64,000 nt of DNA from Flavobacterium hydrophilum (GTDB taxonomy: Bacteria > Bacteroidota > Bacteroidia > Flavobacteriales > Flavobacteriaceae), in assembly GCF_003202405.1 (NCBI RefSeq), contig NZ_QJHL01000001.1, positions 310,001 to 374,000 of the forward strand, given 5' to 3'. The notes under the pieces were generated by a model. That model did not search any database, was not told where the DNA came from, and saw only the letters and a program-made list of their open reading frames with translations. Within the stretch, counting starts at the first letter, position 1. Every line of letters starts with the position of its first letter. Positions 42,824-52,940 of this stretch are shown here, in pieces. A program made the translations under genes and the position numbers.

Positions 42824-45592
42824 ATGAAACCACTATTACTATTAGCCTTTCTTTTTTTAACAGTATCCGGATTTTCACAATATATATATTATGGTAATGT
42901 AAGCGATGGCGGTATTCCAGTTCCCGGTGCTTCGATTTGTGTAATCAATTCTTCAAGATGCACTACCTCAGATTTTGATGGCAATTACTCCATCGAAGTT
43001 AAAATAGGTGAACAATTGAAAATTTCTTTTATCGGAATGAAAACTAAAATCATTAGAATTACGAATCTTAATGTTCAAAAAAACGATCAAACTGTTGAAT
43101 ACATTTTAAGTGATGATTATAGCAAGAAATTAAAGAAACCTACAGATTCGCTAAAAATTTCTGAGCCTTCGGGAACTTTTAATTTCAATCTTTTGGACGG
43201 AATGGAGGAGGATTATCTAATGAAAATTGACAGAAGTACTGATCACGTTTATAGTTTGAGATATAAAAATGAATATCATAAATTGTCTTTTGAAGCGAGT
43301 CAGGAAATGGTTATTTCATCGCCAATGCGAATGGCTCATTATCAAAAAACATATGCACAGGGAAAAAGCGAAAACGGCAAATTAATTTATCAATCTCCTG
43401 AAACAAATCAAATTTTCAGCTGGGGTCCAAATGTTAATACTTTAGAATATTCAGCAAATTCATCTGAATATTATCCACAGGGAAATATTGTAAACAAGAA
43501 ATTTGGTAATGGAAATTCAGTTCAACTTTATAATCCGAATAATTTCTTCAAAAATACAGTGGATAATAAATATTTGATAAACACTCAAATTGAAGGTCCA
43601 AAAGGAAATTTTCTAAAAATAAATTTTGCTTATAAAACAGGAAGAATCTCAATTCCAACAAGCAGAAATAATGAATTAGCGACATCGGTCAAATACTTTA
43701 GAAATGTTTCACAAAATAGCAAAATAGAAACTATTTTATCTTATGATGATTTCGAAAATAACCTTCCTAATTCAAATTTTATAGTCAATAAAATTGTTTT
43801 TGCCAATGCGGTTACGCCCATTCATTTTGATAATCGTTTTGCTTCGATATTATCAAATGGTTTACAGCGAAGTTATGCCGGGTTTGAGAATAATCCTTAT
43901 TATTTAATTCAGCATAATGTGGACAAAAATAAAAGCAAAACAATCTCATTTAATTTTAATCATAAATATGCTAAACAGGATAATTCGAATACTATAAATA
44001 CCAGTTTTCAATCTTCTGAAATAACAAATACAAACGGTCAGTATTTTTATTTTGCAGGAATTGCTGAACCTAATTTTAATATGAGAATAGAAAGATTTAC
44101 AAATTTTTCGATTTCGGATGTTTTCAATCATACTATTGATAGCCATGGTCTTGTAGAATCAAAAATTGATTTCAGGTTTCAGGAAAGAAATTTAGCAAGA
44201 AATTATTTTACAGAATTTGCATCTCCAAATGATTTCCCTGAAGATAGCTTGAATCAAAATAAATTAAATGTTTTACAGCAGCGATTTGAAGTTTTTTTTA
44301 ATGCTAATGCATTTTATACTTTTCAGGACATTCTTTCTTATTATGATGGATTGGTTTTAAAAGCCAATACCAACCTCAATTATTCTTCAACTGTTAAAGG
44401 AAAATTTATGCCCAATTTTCTTGCTTCTGCAGAAATAAGAAGGCTTTTTGATGAGCAGCTTTCGCTTACTTTCAGTCAGTCTTATAATCAGGTCGAGCCT
44501 TCTCTGCAGAACAACAATTTGAATTTTAATTCTTTGCGTTATAAAGTGGAACAGTTTAAACAACTTCAAAATAATTTAGAACTAATAACCCCTAAAAATG
44601 CCATTCCAACAGAGGAAATCAATACAAACTTAGGTCTTGCTTACAACTTAAACTACCAATGGAATTTTAATTTCACTTTCTACCATAAAAGAGTTGAAAA
44701 CTTATACGTTCCCAATTTTAATCAGAATATTGTTAATTGGTCGCCTGATGTAAATTATAAACAGAATGGCGTTGAATTTGAAATACAAAAAACATTTAAC
44801 GACAGAGATCTTACCTATAATTTCAATTTCAATTTTACTCATTATAAAAATAAAGTAGTAAGTCTGAATAATAATCTTAGCCGAATTCCATTTGCCGGTT
44901 TTAAAGATGTAAACAAAAATTATATTGTTGGACAGCCGCTTGGAGTTATTGTAGGGAGTAGTTATTTAAGAGATAATAATCAAAATATAATAATTGATGA
45001 TGATGGTTTCCCGATGGAAGATTCAGACCCGAAAATTTTGGGAGATCCAAATCCGGATTTTGTTGTTGGCTTTTTCAATACATTTAAATATAAAAATTTA
45101 ACACTAAATCTTTCTTTCGATTGGAGTCAGGGTGGCCAAATGTGGAACGGAACCCAACAGACCTTAAATTATTACGGCAAATCTGAAGTAACCGAAAAAC
45201 AGCGAAATAATGCCAATTATGTTTTTAAAGGGGTTACTCAGGACGGCTCGAAGAATACAAAAGCAGTTTCTTTTTATGATGTCAGCCTTCCGGTAGAACA
45301 AAATCGCTGGACCAGATACGGAATTGAAGGTGTTGCAGAAGACGCTATCGAAGATGCCACCTATTTTAGGTTGAATTCCATCAGTTTGTCTTATTCCAAC
45401 AACTCATATTATTCACCGAAAAAATTAAATTATACCCTTTCATTTTTTGTAAACAACGTATTTGTTTTGTCTAAAAGCAAGACAGCCTTTAGTAGTAATT
45501 CGATGTTTAATTCTTTAGATTCTGGCGGATTAGATTATTTCAATGCGCCCATGATGAGAAGTTTCGGTTCATCTTTAACCATTAAATTTTAG
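42824..45592 (+). CDS. SusC-like TonB-dependent barrel lacking the plug domain
   Basis: 922 residues. Signal peptide 1-18 (ending SGFSQ), then a carboxypeptidase-like regulatory domain (about 20-100: PVPGASICVINSSRCTTSDF, ISFIGMKTK). In SusC proteins the plug (LNEVVVVGYG ... RIRG ... VVDG) should follow, but here the sequence passes through a short acidic linker straight into barrel strands (YSLRYKNEYHKLSFEASQE) and runs to a typical SusC C-terminus ending FGSSLTIKF. The missing plug sequence occurs in the next gene, 4 bp downstream. Outer-membrane channel, cargo unknown. Confidence 0.88.
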   Translation: MKPLLLLAFLFLTVSGFSQYIYYGNVSDGGIPVPGASICVINSSRCTTSDFDGNYSIEVKIGEQLKISFIGMKTKIIRITNLNVQKNDQTVEYILSDDYSKKLKKPTDSLKISEPSGTFNFNLLDGMEEDYLMKIDRSTDHVYSLRYKNEYHKLSFEASQEMVISSPMRMAHYQKTYAQGKSENGKLIYQSPETNQIFSWGPNVNTLEYSANSSEYYPQGNIVNKKFGNGNSVQLYNPNNFFKNTVDNKYLINTQIEGPKGNFLKINFAYKTGRISIPTSRNNELATSVKYFRNVSQNSKIETILSYDDFENNLPNSNFIVNKIVFANAVTPIHFDNRFASILSNGLQRSYAGFENNPYYLIQHNVDKNKSKTISFNFNHKYAKQDNSNTINTSFQSSEITNTNGQYFYFAGIAEPNFNMRIERFTNFSISDVFNHTIDSHGLVESKIDFRFQERNLARNYFTEFASPNDFPEDSLNQNKLNVLQQRFEVFFNANAFYTFQDILSYYDGLVLKANTNLNYSSTVKGKFMPNFLASAEIRRLFDEQLSLTFSQSYNQVEPSLQNNNLNFNSLRYKVEQFKQLQNNLELITPKNAIPTEEINTNLGLAYNLNYQWNFNFTFYHKRVENLYVPNFNQNIVNWSPDVNYKQNGVEFEIQKTFNDRDLTYNFNFNFTHYKNKVVSLNNNLSRIPFAGFKDVNKNYIVGQPLGVIVGSSYLRDNNQNIIIDDDGFPMEDSDPKILGDPNPDFVVGFFNTFKYKNLTLNLSFDWSQGGQMWNGTQQTLNYYGKSEVTEKQRNNANYVFKGVTQDGSKNTKAVSFYDVSLPVEQNRWTRYGIEGVAEDAIEDATYFRLNSISLSYSNNSYYSPKKLNYTLSFFVNNVFVLSKSKTAFSSNSMFNSLDSGGLDYFNAPMMRSFGSSLTIKF

Positions 45593-45596
45593 TACG

Positions 45597-48500
45597 ATGA
45601 AAAACTTAAAATACATAATGTTTTTACTTTTATTCCAGGCTGTAAAAGCGCAAACAACAGAAAGTGACTGGAATGCTGTTTATCAAAAATCAATTACAGA
45701 GAAAGTTTATCTTCAGCTCAATAATGTGTTATATGTTCCAGGAGAAACTGTTTATTTTAAAGCATATATTGCTGAAAATGATAACAGTCCAACCACTTTG
45801 AGCGATTATCTTTATATCGATTTGTTTGACGGAGCCAATAAAAAAATAACAACTCAAAACTATGCAATAGAGCATGGAAATGTAACAGGCTCTTATAAAA
45901 TTCGCGAAAATGGAGCTGCAGGAATGTACAAAATCAAGGCATATACGAGAATTCAGAATCAGACTTCGGAAAATATTTTTGAAAAGACCTTTTTTGTGCA
46001 GAAGGTCGTTTCACCCAGAATTTTGATGACACTCGATTTTAAGAAAAAAGCGTATGGAAAAGGTGAAATTTGTGAAGCTGATTTTGAACTTAAAAATTTA
46101 GAAAGTCAGCCCATACGGAATTATGCTTTTAACTATGATATTTTCATTGCCGGAAAAAAGATAGATTCGCTTCATGGAAAAACGGATGAATCAGGAAAAG
46201 CAGTGGTACGATTCAGACTTCCAGATGACTTAAAATCTAATGACGGAATACTTAATGTAATGCTGGATTATGATAATTTCAAAGAATCGGTAACGCGTTC
46301 AATTCCTATAAATTTAAATTTTATAGATCTGCAATTTTTACCCGAAAGTGGAAATTTTGTTTTAAACCAGGCTTCGACATTGTTTTTTATAACCAAAAAC
46401 GAATTTGGGCGGCCAATGGATTGTGCCGGTTTTATCGAAGATGAAAAGGGGAATAAAATCACCGGTTTTAAAAGCCTTCATGATGGAATGGGGAATGTGA
46501 TTTTAAAAACAGAAGAAAACAAAAAATATTTTGCAGTGGTTACTTCGCCATTTAAATCCGAAGAAAAAATAGAATTGCCATTAGCTAAAAAAAGTGCTTT
46601 TGTCATAAATGCAATGAAGAATACCGAAAGTGTTGCTCTGAAAATTTATGCACCATTAGCGATTGATGCTAAAGTCTTAATTCGAAATATAGCTAAGGTT
46701 CATCAGTCAGTCGGTTTAAATTTGAAACCGGGATGGAACTCATTAGATATTAAAACAAAAGATTTTCCTGTTGGCATTCAGTCATTTTCGTTACTCGTTG
46801 AAAACAAAATCGTAGCAGAAAGACTTGTTTTTTTAAATTATCAGGATGGCCTCAGAATAGAAATAAAAACAGATAAACAAACTTATGTATCAAGAGAAAA
46901 AGTAAAGGTTTCAATTGTTACAAAAGATAAAAACAATGTCCCAATTGCATCGAACATCTCAGTTTCGGTAGTCGATTCAAAACTCCTTACTTATATGGAT
47001 GACAAGCAGGATAATATCTTGTCATGGCTGTTTCTTGGGACCGAGTTAAAAGGAAGGATTTATGAGCCAAGATTTTATTTTGATGTTAATAAAGACCTGA
47101 AGGTAAAAGAGCAGGTGATTGATTTGCTATTAAATACACATGGCTGGAGAAAATACAATCAGGAAAATCTTGAGAAATTACTTTCTGAAAGAAAAAACTT
47201 TGCACCTGAAAAAGGGAATGTAATTGAAGGTTTTGTGCAAAATAATAAACAAAAACCTGTTTCTGCAAAGGTTCTGTTTTTTACAGATAAAGGAAGAGTT
47301 TATGAGACAAAAAGCAATTCAAGCGGTTATTTTATGTTCAATCGAATTCCGTTTACAGATTTGGCTTATTTGGCAGTTGAAAGTAAAAATAGTCGTCAAT
47401 ATACTATAACAAACTCAATTTCAAACGAAACTGCTTTTCTTATAATGAAGGACACACTTTCGAATAAAGATATTCTGGAAGTAAGTTATAATGATTTTAA
47501 ACCTAAAAAAGAGTCAGTAAATACAAAACCAATTGTAAATACAATTTTATTGGATCAGGAAAATAATTCTCTTAATGAAGTTGTGGTTGTAGGATACGGT
47601 TACCAAAGAAAATCATCATTAACAGGATCAATGTCAGTTATTATGCGTCAGGATATTTCTTCCTCGTTGAATGGCAGAGCCGCAGGCCTTCAAATTACAT
47701 CTACATCCGGGCAGCCAGGCGGAGCTAATGCAGTTAGAATTCGTGGCGCATCATCAATTTATGGAAGCCGGTCAGCAAGCCAGCCCTTGATTGTTGTAGA
47801 TGGAATTCCATATGCAAACAATGAAAATTCTTCTATTTTAGGAACATTGTCACCTAATTCAATCGAATCAATTGTAGTATTGAAAGACGCTTCTGCGACA
47901 TCCTTGTATGGTTCAGGCGGTGCGTATGGTGTTATTTTGGTGACAACAAAAAATAAATTGCTGAACGGAAATATTATTTTAGGAAAAAAGCATCATTATA
48001 CTTTTCAGAATATTTTAAAATCGGTTAAAAAACCGCTCAATGAGGCAGATTATTTTTATGTGCCAAAATACACATCAACAATTATTGAAGAAAAAAATGA
48101 TTTTAGAAGCTGTATATACTGGAATCCCATTGTGCAGACAAATAATAAAGGTGAGGCCAATTTTGAATTTTACAATTCTGATGATAACACATCTTTCAGG
48201 ATAGTGGCAGAAGGAACTTCTTATAAAGGAGATATCGGAAGATCAGAAGTATCCTATGCTGTAAAAGAATTGATTCAGAGTGATGTAAAAGTTCCCGTTT
48301 ATGCTTCACAGGAAGATATTATTCGCATACCAATTTGGTTAAAAAATAATTCTGAGAACAATTTGAAACTAAATTGCAAAGTTGATTTTGATAAAATAGC
48401 ATACAATAATCCATTTATAGAATTAAAATCAAATGAAACCAAAACGATTTATATTTCAATAACCGCTAATAAAATTGGAAAAAAACTTCCTTTAGAAATT

Positions 48501-50117
48501 ACGTTGGAAGGGGAAAATTACAAAACTAAAATCCTAAAGTCTATTGATGTCTATGCAAAAGGTTTTCCGATGAATATTGACATTGCCGGAACTAAATCAC
48601 ATAATGCAGATTTTATAATTACAAATCCGTTGCCTGATTCTGTTGATGCAGGCTTTAAACTATTGTATAATCCATTTTCTTCAATTTTTGACGGATTGCA
48701 AAGTACGATGCTGGAGCCTTCAGGATGTTTTGAGCAGGTTTCATCATCAAATTATCCTAATATCATGGCAATGCAATTATTGAAATTCAGAAATACATCA
48801 CCTGAATTTAAAGAAAAAGCTTTGAAATACTTAGAGACAGGATACAATAAGTTAAGAAATTATGAATCAAAAGAAGGAGGTTACGAATGGTACGGCGGAA
48901 ATCCGGGCAATGAAGCTTTAACGGCTTATGGCTTATTACAGTTTAATGAAATGAAGGAATTTATCAATATAGATAAAAATTTAATTGAAGGAAATTTAAA
49001 GTGGCTGAACTCCAGAAAAGACAATAAAGGCGGTTTTAATCAAAATCCGGCAAAATATGGCTTCTCGGGAATTAAGTATGTAGTAAATAATGCTTACATA
49101 GTATATGTTTTATCTGAAGTAGGTCAAAAAGATTTTCATAAACAATATGAAACTGCTTTTAATGAAGCTTTAGAAAGCAAAGATCTGTACCGAATGGAAT
49201 TGATGGCTTTGACTTCTTTTAATTTGAATAAAATGCAGGAATATAAACAATTGATGAAATTAATTAAAGCTGCAATTGAGAAACAGAAATTCAAAGATTT
49301 AAAAGCAGAGCAATCAATCATCAATAGTTATGGAAGATCGATGAGTACAGAGATTGCCTCACTCTATGCGCTGGCTTTACTGAAAGAGGGGCAAATTACA
49401 AGAGAGGTTTCTGATGCGTTAGATTATATTCAGTCTTCTAAAAGTGTTTATGGGTTTGGATCCACGCAAGCTACAGCACTGGCTTTGAAAGCGATTACAG
49501 AATATACTAAAATTGCTTCTTATACAGCACCTTTGAGGGATGCAATGCTGAATCTGAACAATCAGCCAATTGATGTTTCTCAGAAAGAAAAAGATGGAAA
49601 TGTCATTTTGAAAAATCTCAATGTGAATGCAGGAAATAATAATTTTTCCATTCAAATTCCAGATGAAGCTTCAGTGCCTTATTTGTTTTATGTGCAATAT
49701 CAAACATATATCCCAAATAATTCTAACAATTGTAAGTTAGCTTTAAAAACAAAGATTGCAAACAATGCAGTAAAAATAAGTGAAACAGCAAGAGTTGAAA
49801 TTGAAATACAAAATAAAAGTACTCTACAGCTTTCGAATCCAATTGCAAGAATAGGAATTCCGGGAGGATTGACACCAGAGCCTTGGCAATTAAAAGAATT
49901 GGTAGAGAAAAACATAGTCGATTATTACGAAATATTTGATAGCGAATTGGTATTGTATTTCAGAAAATTAGACGGTAGGGAAAACAGAAAAGTGAACATA
50001 GATTTAAAAGCTATTATTCCCGGAAAGTACAAAGGAGTCGCTTCATCTGTGTATTTATATTATGAAAATGAAAATAAAAACTGGAATTCAGGAATAGAAG
50101 TTGAAGTTGTTCCTTAG
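45597..50117 (+). CDS. Alpha-2-macroglobulin-type protein with embedded TonB plug domain
   Basis: 1506 residues. Signal peptide 1-18, then macroglobulin MG domains (about 25-500: KVYLQLNNVLYVPGETVYFKA is the MG2 start), a carboxypeptidase-regulatory-like domain (about 540-600), and a TonB-receptor plug at about 655-787 (LNEVVVVGYGYQRKSS, LNGRAAGLQI, VRIRGASSIYGSRS, LIVVDGIPY, VLKDASATSLYGSGGAYGVI). Next come the A2M beta domains and a thioester domain with GCFEQ at about 1042-1046, and a C-terminal receptor-like domain. No barrel is present. It is translationally coupled to the plug-less barrel at 42824. Inferred: the two form one outer-membrane machine. Confidence 0.88.
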   Translation: MKNLKYIMFLLLFQAVKAQTTESDWNAVYQKSITEKVYLQLNNVLYVPGETVYFKAYIAENDNSPTTLSDYLYIDLFDGANKKITTQNYAIEHGNVTGSYKIRENGAAGMYKIKAYTRIQNQTSENIFEKTFFVQKVVSPRILMTLDFKKKAYGKGEICEADFELKNLESQPIRNYAFNYDIFIAGKKIDSLHGKTDESGKAVVRFRLPDDLKSNDGILNVMLDYDNFKESVTRSIPINLNFIDLQFLPESGNFVLNQASTLFFITKNEFGRPMDCAGFIEDEKGNKITGFKSLHDGMGNVILKTEENKKYFAVVTSPFKSEEKIELPLAKKSAFVINAMKNTESVALKIYAPLAIDAKVLIRNIAKVHQSVGLNLKPGWNSLDIKTKDFPVGIQSFSLLVENKIVAERLVFLNYQDGLRIEIKTDKQTYVSREKVKVSIVTKDKNNVPIASNISVSVVDSKLLTYMDDKQDNILSWLFLGTELKGRIYEPRFYFDVNKDLKVKEQVIDLLLNTHGWRKYNQENLEKLLSERKNFAPEKGNVIEGFVQNNKQKPVSAKVLFFTDKGRVYETKSNSSGYFMFNRIPFTDLAYLAVESKNSRQYTITNSISNETAFLIMKDTLSNKDILEVSYNDFKPKKESVNTKPIVNTILLDQENNSLNEVVVVGYGYQRKSSLTGSMSVIMRQDISSSLNGRAAGLQITSTSGQPGGANAVRIRGASSIYGSRSASQPLIVVDGIPYANNENSSILGTLSPNSIESIVVLKDASATSLYGSGGAYGVILVTTKNKLLNGNIILGKKHHYTFQNILKSVKKPLNEADYFYVPKYTSTIIEEKNDFRSCIYWNPIVQTNNKGEANFEFYNSDDNTSFRIVAEGTSYKGDIGRSEVSYAVKELIQSDVKVPVYASQEDIIRIPIWLKNNSENNLKLNCKVDFDKIAYNNPFIELKSNETKTIYISITANKIGKKLPLEITLEGENYKTKILKSIDVYAKGFPMNIDIAGTKSHNADFIITNPLPDSVDAGFKLLYNPFSSIFDGLQSTMLEPSGCFEQVSSSNYPNIMAMQLLKFRNTSPEFKEKALKYLETGYNKLRNYESKEGGYEWYGGNPGNEALTAYGLLQFNEMKEFINIDKNLIEGNLKWLNSRKDNKGGFNQNPAKYGFSGIKYVVNNAYIVYVLSEVGQKDFHKQYETAFNEALESKDLYRMELMALTSFNLNKMQEYKQLMKLIKAAIEKQKFKDLKAEQSIINSYGRSMSTEIASLYALALLKEGQITREVSDALDYIQSSKSVYGFGSTQATALALKAITEYTKIASYTAPLRDAMLNLNNQPIDVSQKEKDGNVILKNLNVNAGNNNFSIQIPDEASVPYLFYVQYQTYIPNNSNNCKLALKTKIANNAVKISETARVEIEIQNKSTLQLSNPIARIGIPGGLTPEPWQLKELVEKNIVDYYEIFDSELVLYFRKLDGRENRKVNIDLKAIIPGKYKGVASSVYLYYENENKNWNSGIEVEVVP

Positions 50118-50133
50118 TTTTATTTAGAATTAT

Positions 50134-50159
50134 CCTAACAGGTTTTAAAACCTGTTAGG
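50134..50159. terminator. Rho-independent terminator (26-bp perfect palindrome)
   Basis: The palindrome 50134-50159 is followed by GTTTTC on the plus strand, 17 bp after the macroglobulin gene stop. Confidence 0.8.
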
Positions 50160-50182
50160 TGTTTTCTTAATACATGAAAAAA

Positions 50183-51244
50183 TTAAAATTCTTTTGTTTT
50201 ATAATAATTCACCATCAAATCTACAAATTTACTATAGCCTTCCATTCCGTCTTTTTGATTATTTGTTTTTAAGAAATTATCATAGACAAAATGAAAGCCT
50301 TTATCTATGAAAGTGTCGTATTGTCTCCAGAAATCATGACTTTCTTTGTAATTTTTCAAAATACCTTTATGAGTTTGTTTCTTTAATTGTTTGAAAATTT
50401 CCTCATTTTTAACCTGCCAGATTCCTAAACAATAACGCAGTGCAAAACTATAACCTGAGTATTGATAATACAAGTTTTCATTCTTAACAGATGCGAGAAC
50501 GCCAATGAAATTACACTCACTTTCGCTTGCAAAACCCATTTGATGTGCCATTTCATGTGAACTTGTCATAGGGAAGTTATACATAGGTAATAAATCATTT
50601 ACTTGTGCTTCATTGGTAAAAGGATTCAGATACCCTCCAAAACCCATATAAGTCAGTGGAATGCTGAATAAAGATTTTTTAACACTTAAAATTTCATATT
50701 TAAAATACGGATGTTCCTTGGCTAAATTGTTATAGCCGTTTAAATTCATTTGAAAAACCTCTTTTTGAGAATAAGGGAAAGCTACTTTTAAGCTGTCGTT
50801 TTTGGTAATCTGTAACTGAATTTCATTCGTTTTGACAATTAATCTTTTGGTAAAAGCTAACAATTCAGCATCCGTATATTCTTTTTTAATATTCATTTTT
50901 AGAAAAAGCGGTTCACGGTAATAGTTAAAAGCCCATAAAAGATGAAAGAAAAAGTAGAAAATAGATATTTTGCCTAAGATTGTTAGAAGATGATCTTTCC
51001 AGTCTGCCTTCCACGTTTTTCTGATTTTCCAAAACCAGCAGATGATAGAAAGAATTAAAATCGCATAAATGCAGTCGCCAACAGAAAACGGAATTTTTCC
51101 TAAAAGTGTTCTGGAGAAATGTGAAATTCTGATATATAAATTATTGCTGTAAGCGCCTTCAACAAAATCCGGAAAAAACGGCAGGATTTTTAAAAAGAGA
51201 ATCTGTACAAGAAGAAAAAGAGGTAAAATGTATTTTGATTTCAC
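50183..51244 (-). CDS. DUF3810 membrane zinc-peptidase-like protein
   Basis: 353 residues. Three membrane helices in the first about 110 residues precede a soluble domain with the zincin motif SSHEMAHQMGF (His about 230 and 234) and SESECNF supplying a possible third ligand. This is the DUF3810 pattern common in Bacteroidota. Likely a membrane-bound metallopeptidase; substrate unknown. Single-gene unit, convergent with the macroglobulin gene. Confidence 0.85.
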   Translation of the reverse strand: MKSKYILPLFLLVQILFLKILPFFPDFVEGAYSNNLYIRISHFSRTLLGKIPFSVGDCIYAILILSIICWFWKIRKTWKADWKDHLLTILGKISIFYFFFHLLWAFNYYREPLFLKMNIKKEYTDAELLAFTKRLIVKTNEIQLQITKNDSLKVAFPYSQKEVFQMNLNGYNNLAKEHPYFKYEILSVKKSLFSIPLTYMGFGGYLNPFTNEAQVNDLLPMYNFPMTSSHEMAHQMGFASESECNFIGVLASVKNENLYYQYSGYSFALRYCLGIWQVKNEEIFKQLKKQTHKGILKNYKESHDFWRQYDTFIDKGFHFVYDNFLKTNNQKDGMEGYSKFVDLMVNYYKTKEF

Positions 51245-51338
51245 AGTGTAATTTTTGGATACGTAAATATAAATACAATATTAGTATTAAAAAATATTGC
51301 ATTCAGGGGATTTGGTTTTAAGTGCTAATTCGTGAAAT

Positions 51339-51373
51339 TTGTAGCAAAAAAGAATTTAAACTTTGTAACTTTG
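51339..51373 (+). promoter_or_regulatory. Candidate promoter of pepD
   Basis: TTG at 51339-51341, a 24-nt spacer (slightly long), and TAACTTTG at 51366-51373. It lies inside the upstream extension of the pepD frame and so supports the start at 51407. Confidence 0.55.
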
Positions 51374-51406
51374 GAGCTCTTAATTGTTAAACATCAAACA
51401 AAATAT

Positions 51407-52867
51407 ATGAGTCAGGAAATAAGAAATCTGGAGCCAAAAGCACTTTGGAATAAATTTGCAGATTTAAATGCCGTTCCACGTCCGTCAAAAAAGGAAGAAC
51501 GTGTAATTGAGTTTATGAAAAACTTTGGAAAAAGCTTAGGTTTAGAAACTTTTGAAGACGAAATCAGAAACGTAATCATAAGAAAACCGGCAACCCCGGG
51601 AATGGAAAATCGCAAACCAATCGTAATGCAGGGGCACCTTGATATGGTACACCAAAAAAATGCCGATACCGTTTTTGATTTTGATACTCAGGGGATCGAT
51701 ATGTATGTCGATGGTGACTGGGTGCGTGCTCGAGGAACTACACTTGGGGCTGACAATGGGCTGGGAGTAGCCACGATTATGGCGATTCTGGAAAGCAAGG
51801 ATATTCCGCATCCTGCAATTGAAGCTTTGTTTACAATTGATGAAGAAACCGGAATGACAGGCGCATTAAATTTGAAAGGCGGAATTTTGCAAGGTCAGAT
51901 TTTGTTGAATCTGGATACTGAAGAAGACGATGAAATTGATATAGGCTGTGCCGGAGGAATAGATGTAACGGCAACAAGAACCTATCACGAAGAAGAAGTT
52001 CCGGAAGGTTCTGTAGGATATACCATTACAGTAAAAGGATTAAATGGTGGACATTCAGGAATGGATATTCATAAAGGGTTAGGTAATGCCAACAAAATCA
52101 TGAACCGTCTGTTATTTGATGCTTTTGAAAACTTTGGATTGCAGGTTGCTGAGATTAACGGAGGAAGTTTGCGAAATGCGATTCCGAGGGAAAGTGTTGC
52201 AAAAGTCATTATTTCTGAAATGTTCGATGAAGCCTATATTTTTGATATGCAGGAAATCATCAACGATATTAAAACAGAATATAAAACCACAGAGCCAAAC
52301 TTGTCTATTGAAATTGTAAAAGGGGATCTGCCTGAAAAAGTAATGGATTTAGGAGTTCAGGAAGGAATTATCAGAGCAATTTATGCCGCTCATAACGGTG
52401 TTTACAGAATGAGCGCTGATATGGCTGATTTAGTAGAAACTTCAAATAATATAGCCCGTATTATCATCAAAGATGGCGAAATTTTAGTGGGATGCCTGAC
52501 ACGTTCTTCTGTTGAAACTTCAAAATTTGATCTGGCGAATTCATTGCGTTCAGCTTTTGAATTAGTAGGCTGTGAAGTGGAGCTTTCAGGTTCTTATCCA
52601 GGTTGGACACCAAACGTAAATTCTGAAATATTAGAGGTTTTAAAGGATATTTACGAAAAACAAAATGGAGAAAAACCTAAAGTGGTGGCTTGTCATGCTG
52701 GCTTGGAGTGTGGAATTTTAGGAACTAATTATCCTGATATGGATATGATTTCTTTCGGACCGACAATTCACGGGGCACATTCTCCTGATGAAAGAGCCAG
52801 TATTTCATCTGCTCAGAAATACTGGAAATTTGTTTTGGCAATTCTTTCGAATATACCGGTTAAATAA
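51407..52867 (+). CDS. pepD: Aminoacyl-histidine dipeptidase (PepD)
   Basis: 486 residues from the ATG at 51407; the frame is open for 25 codons upstream, but a promoter element lies there and MSQEIRNLEPKALW is the usual start. M20 metallopeptidase motifs: QGHLDMVHQK (His and Asp ligands), GADNGLGVA, FTIDEETGMTGA (Glu pair) and the dimerisation-domain motif GGHSGMDIHKG; the C-terminal His is in FGPTIHGAHSPDE. Cleaves Xaa-His dipeptides such as carnosine and other dipeptides in the cytoplasm. Confidence 0.93.
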   Translation: MSQEIRNLEPKALWNKFADLNAVPRPSKKEERVIEFMKNFGKSLGLETFEDEIRNVIIRKPATPGMENRKPIVMQGHLDMVHQKNADTVFDFDTQGIDMYVDGDWVRARGTTLGADNGLGVATIMAILESKDIPHPAIEALFTIDEETGMTGALNLKGGILQGQILLNLDTEEDDEIDIGCAGGIDVTATRTYHEEEVPEGSVGYTITVKGLNGGHSGMDIHKGLGNANKIMNRLLFDAFENFGLQVAEINGGSLRNAIPRESVAKVIISEMFDEAYIFDMQEIINDIKTEYKTTEPNLSIEIVKGDLPEKVMDLGVQEGIIRAIYAAHNGVYRMSADMADLVETSNNIARIIIKDGEILVGCLTRSSVETSKFDLANSLRSAFELVGCEVELSGSYPGWTPNVNSEILEVLKDIYEKQNGEKPKVVACHAGLECGILGTNYPDMDMISFGPTIHGAHSPDERASISSAQKYWKFVLAILSNIPVK

Positions 52868-52877
52868 TAAAACTTTA

Positions 52878-52930
52878 GTGTTCAGTTTTTTAGTTTTCAG
52901 TTAAAACCTGCCAACTAAAAAACTGAGCAC
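52878..52930. terminator. Long inverted repeat between convergent genes
   Basis: Arms 52878-52895 and 52913-52930 (18 bp, one G-T pair) with a 17-nt loop, placed 11 bp after the pepD stop and 11 bp from the stop of the small minus-strand gene: a bidirectional terminator. Confidence 0.75.
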
Positions 52931-52940
52931 TTCTACTTCT

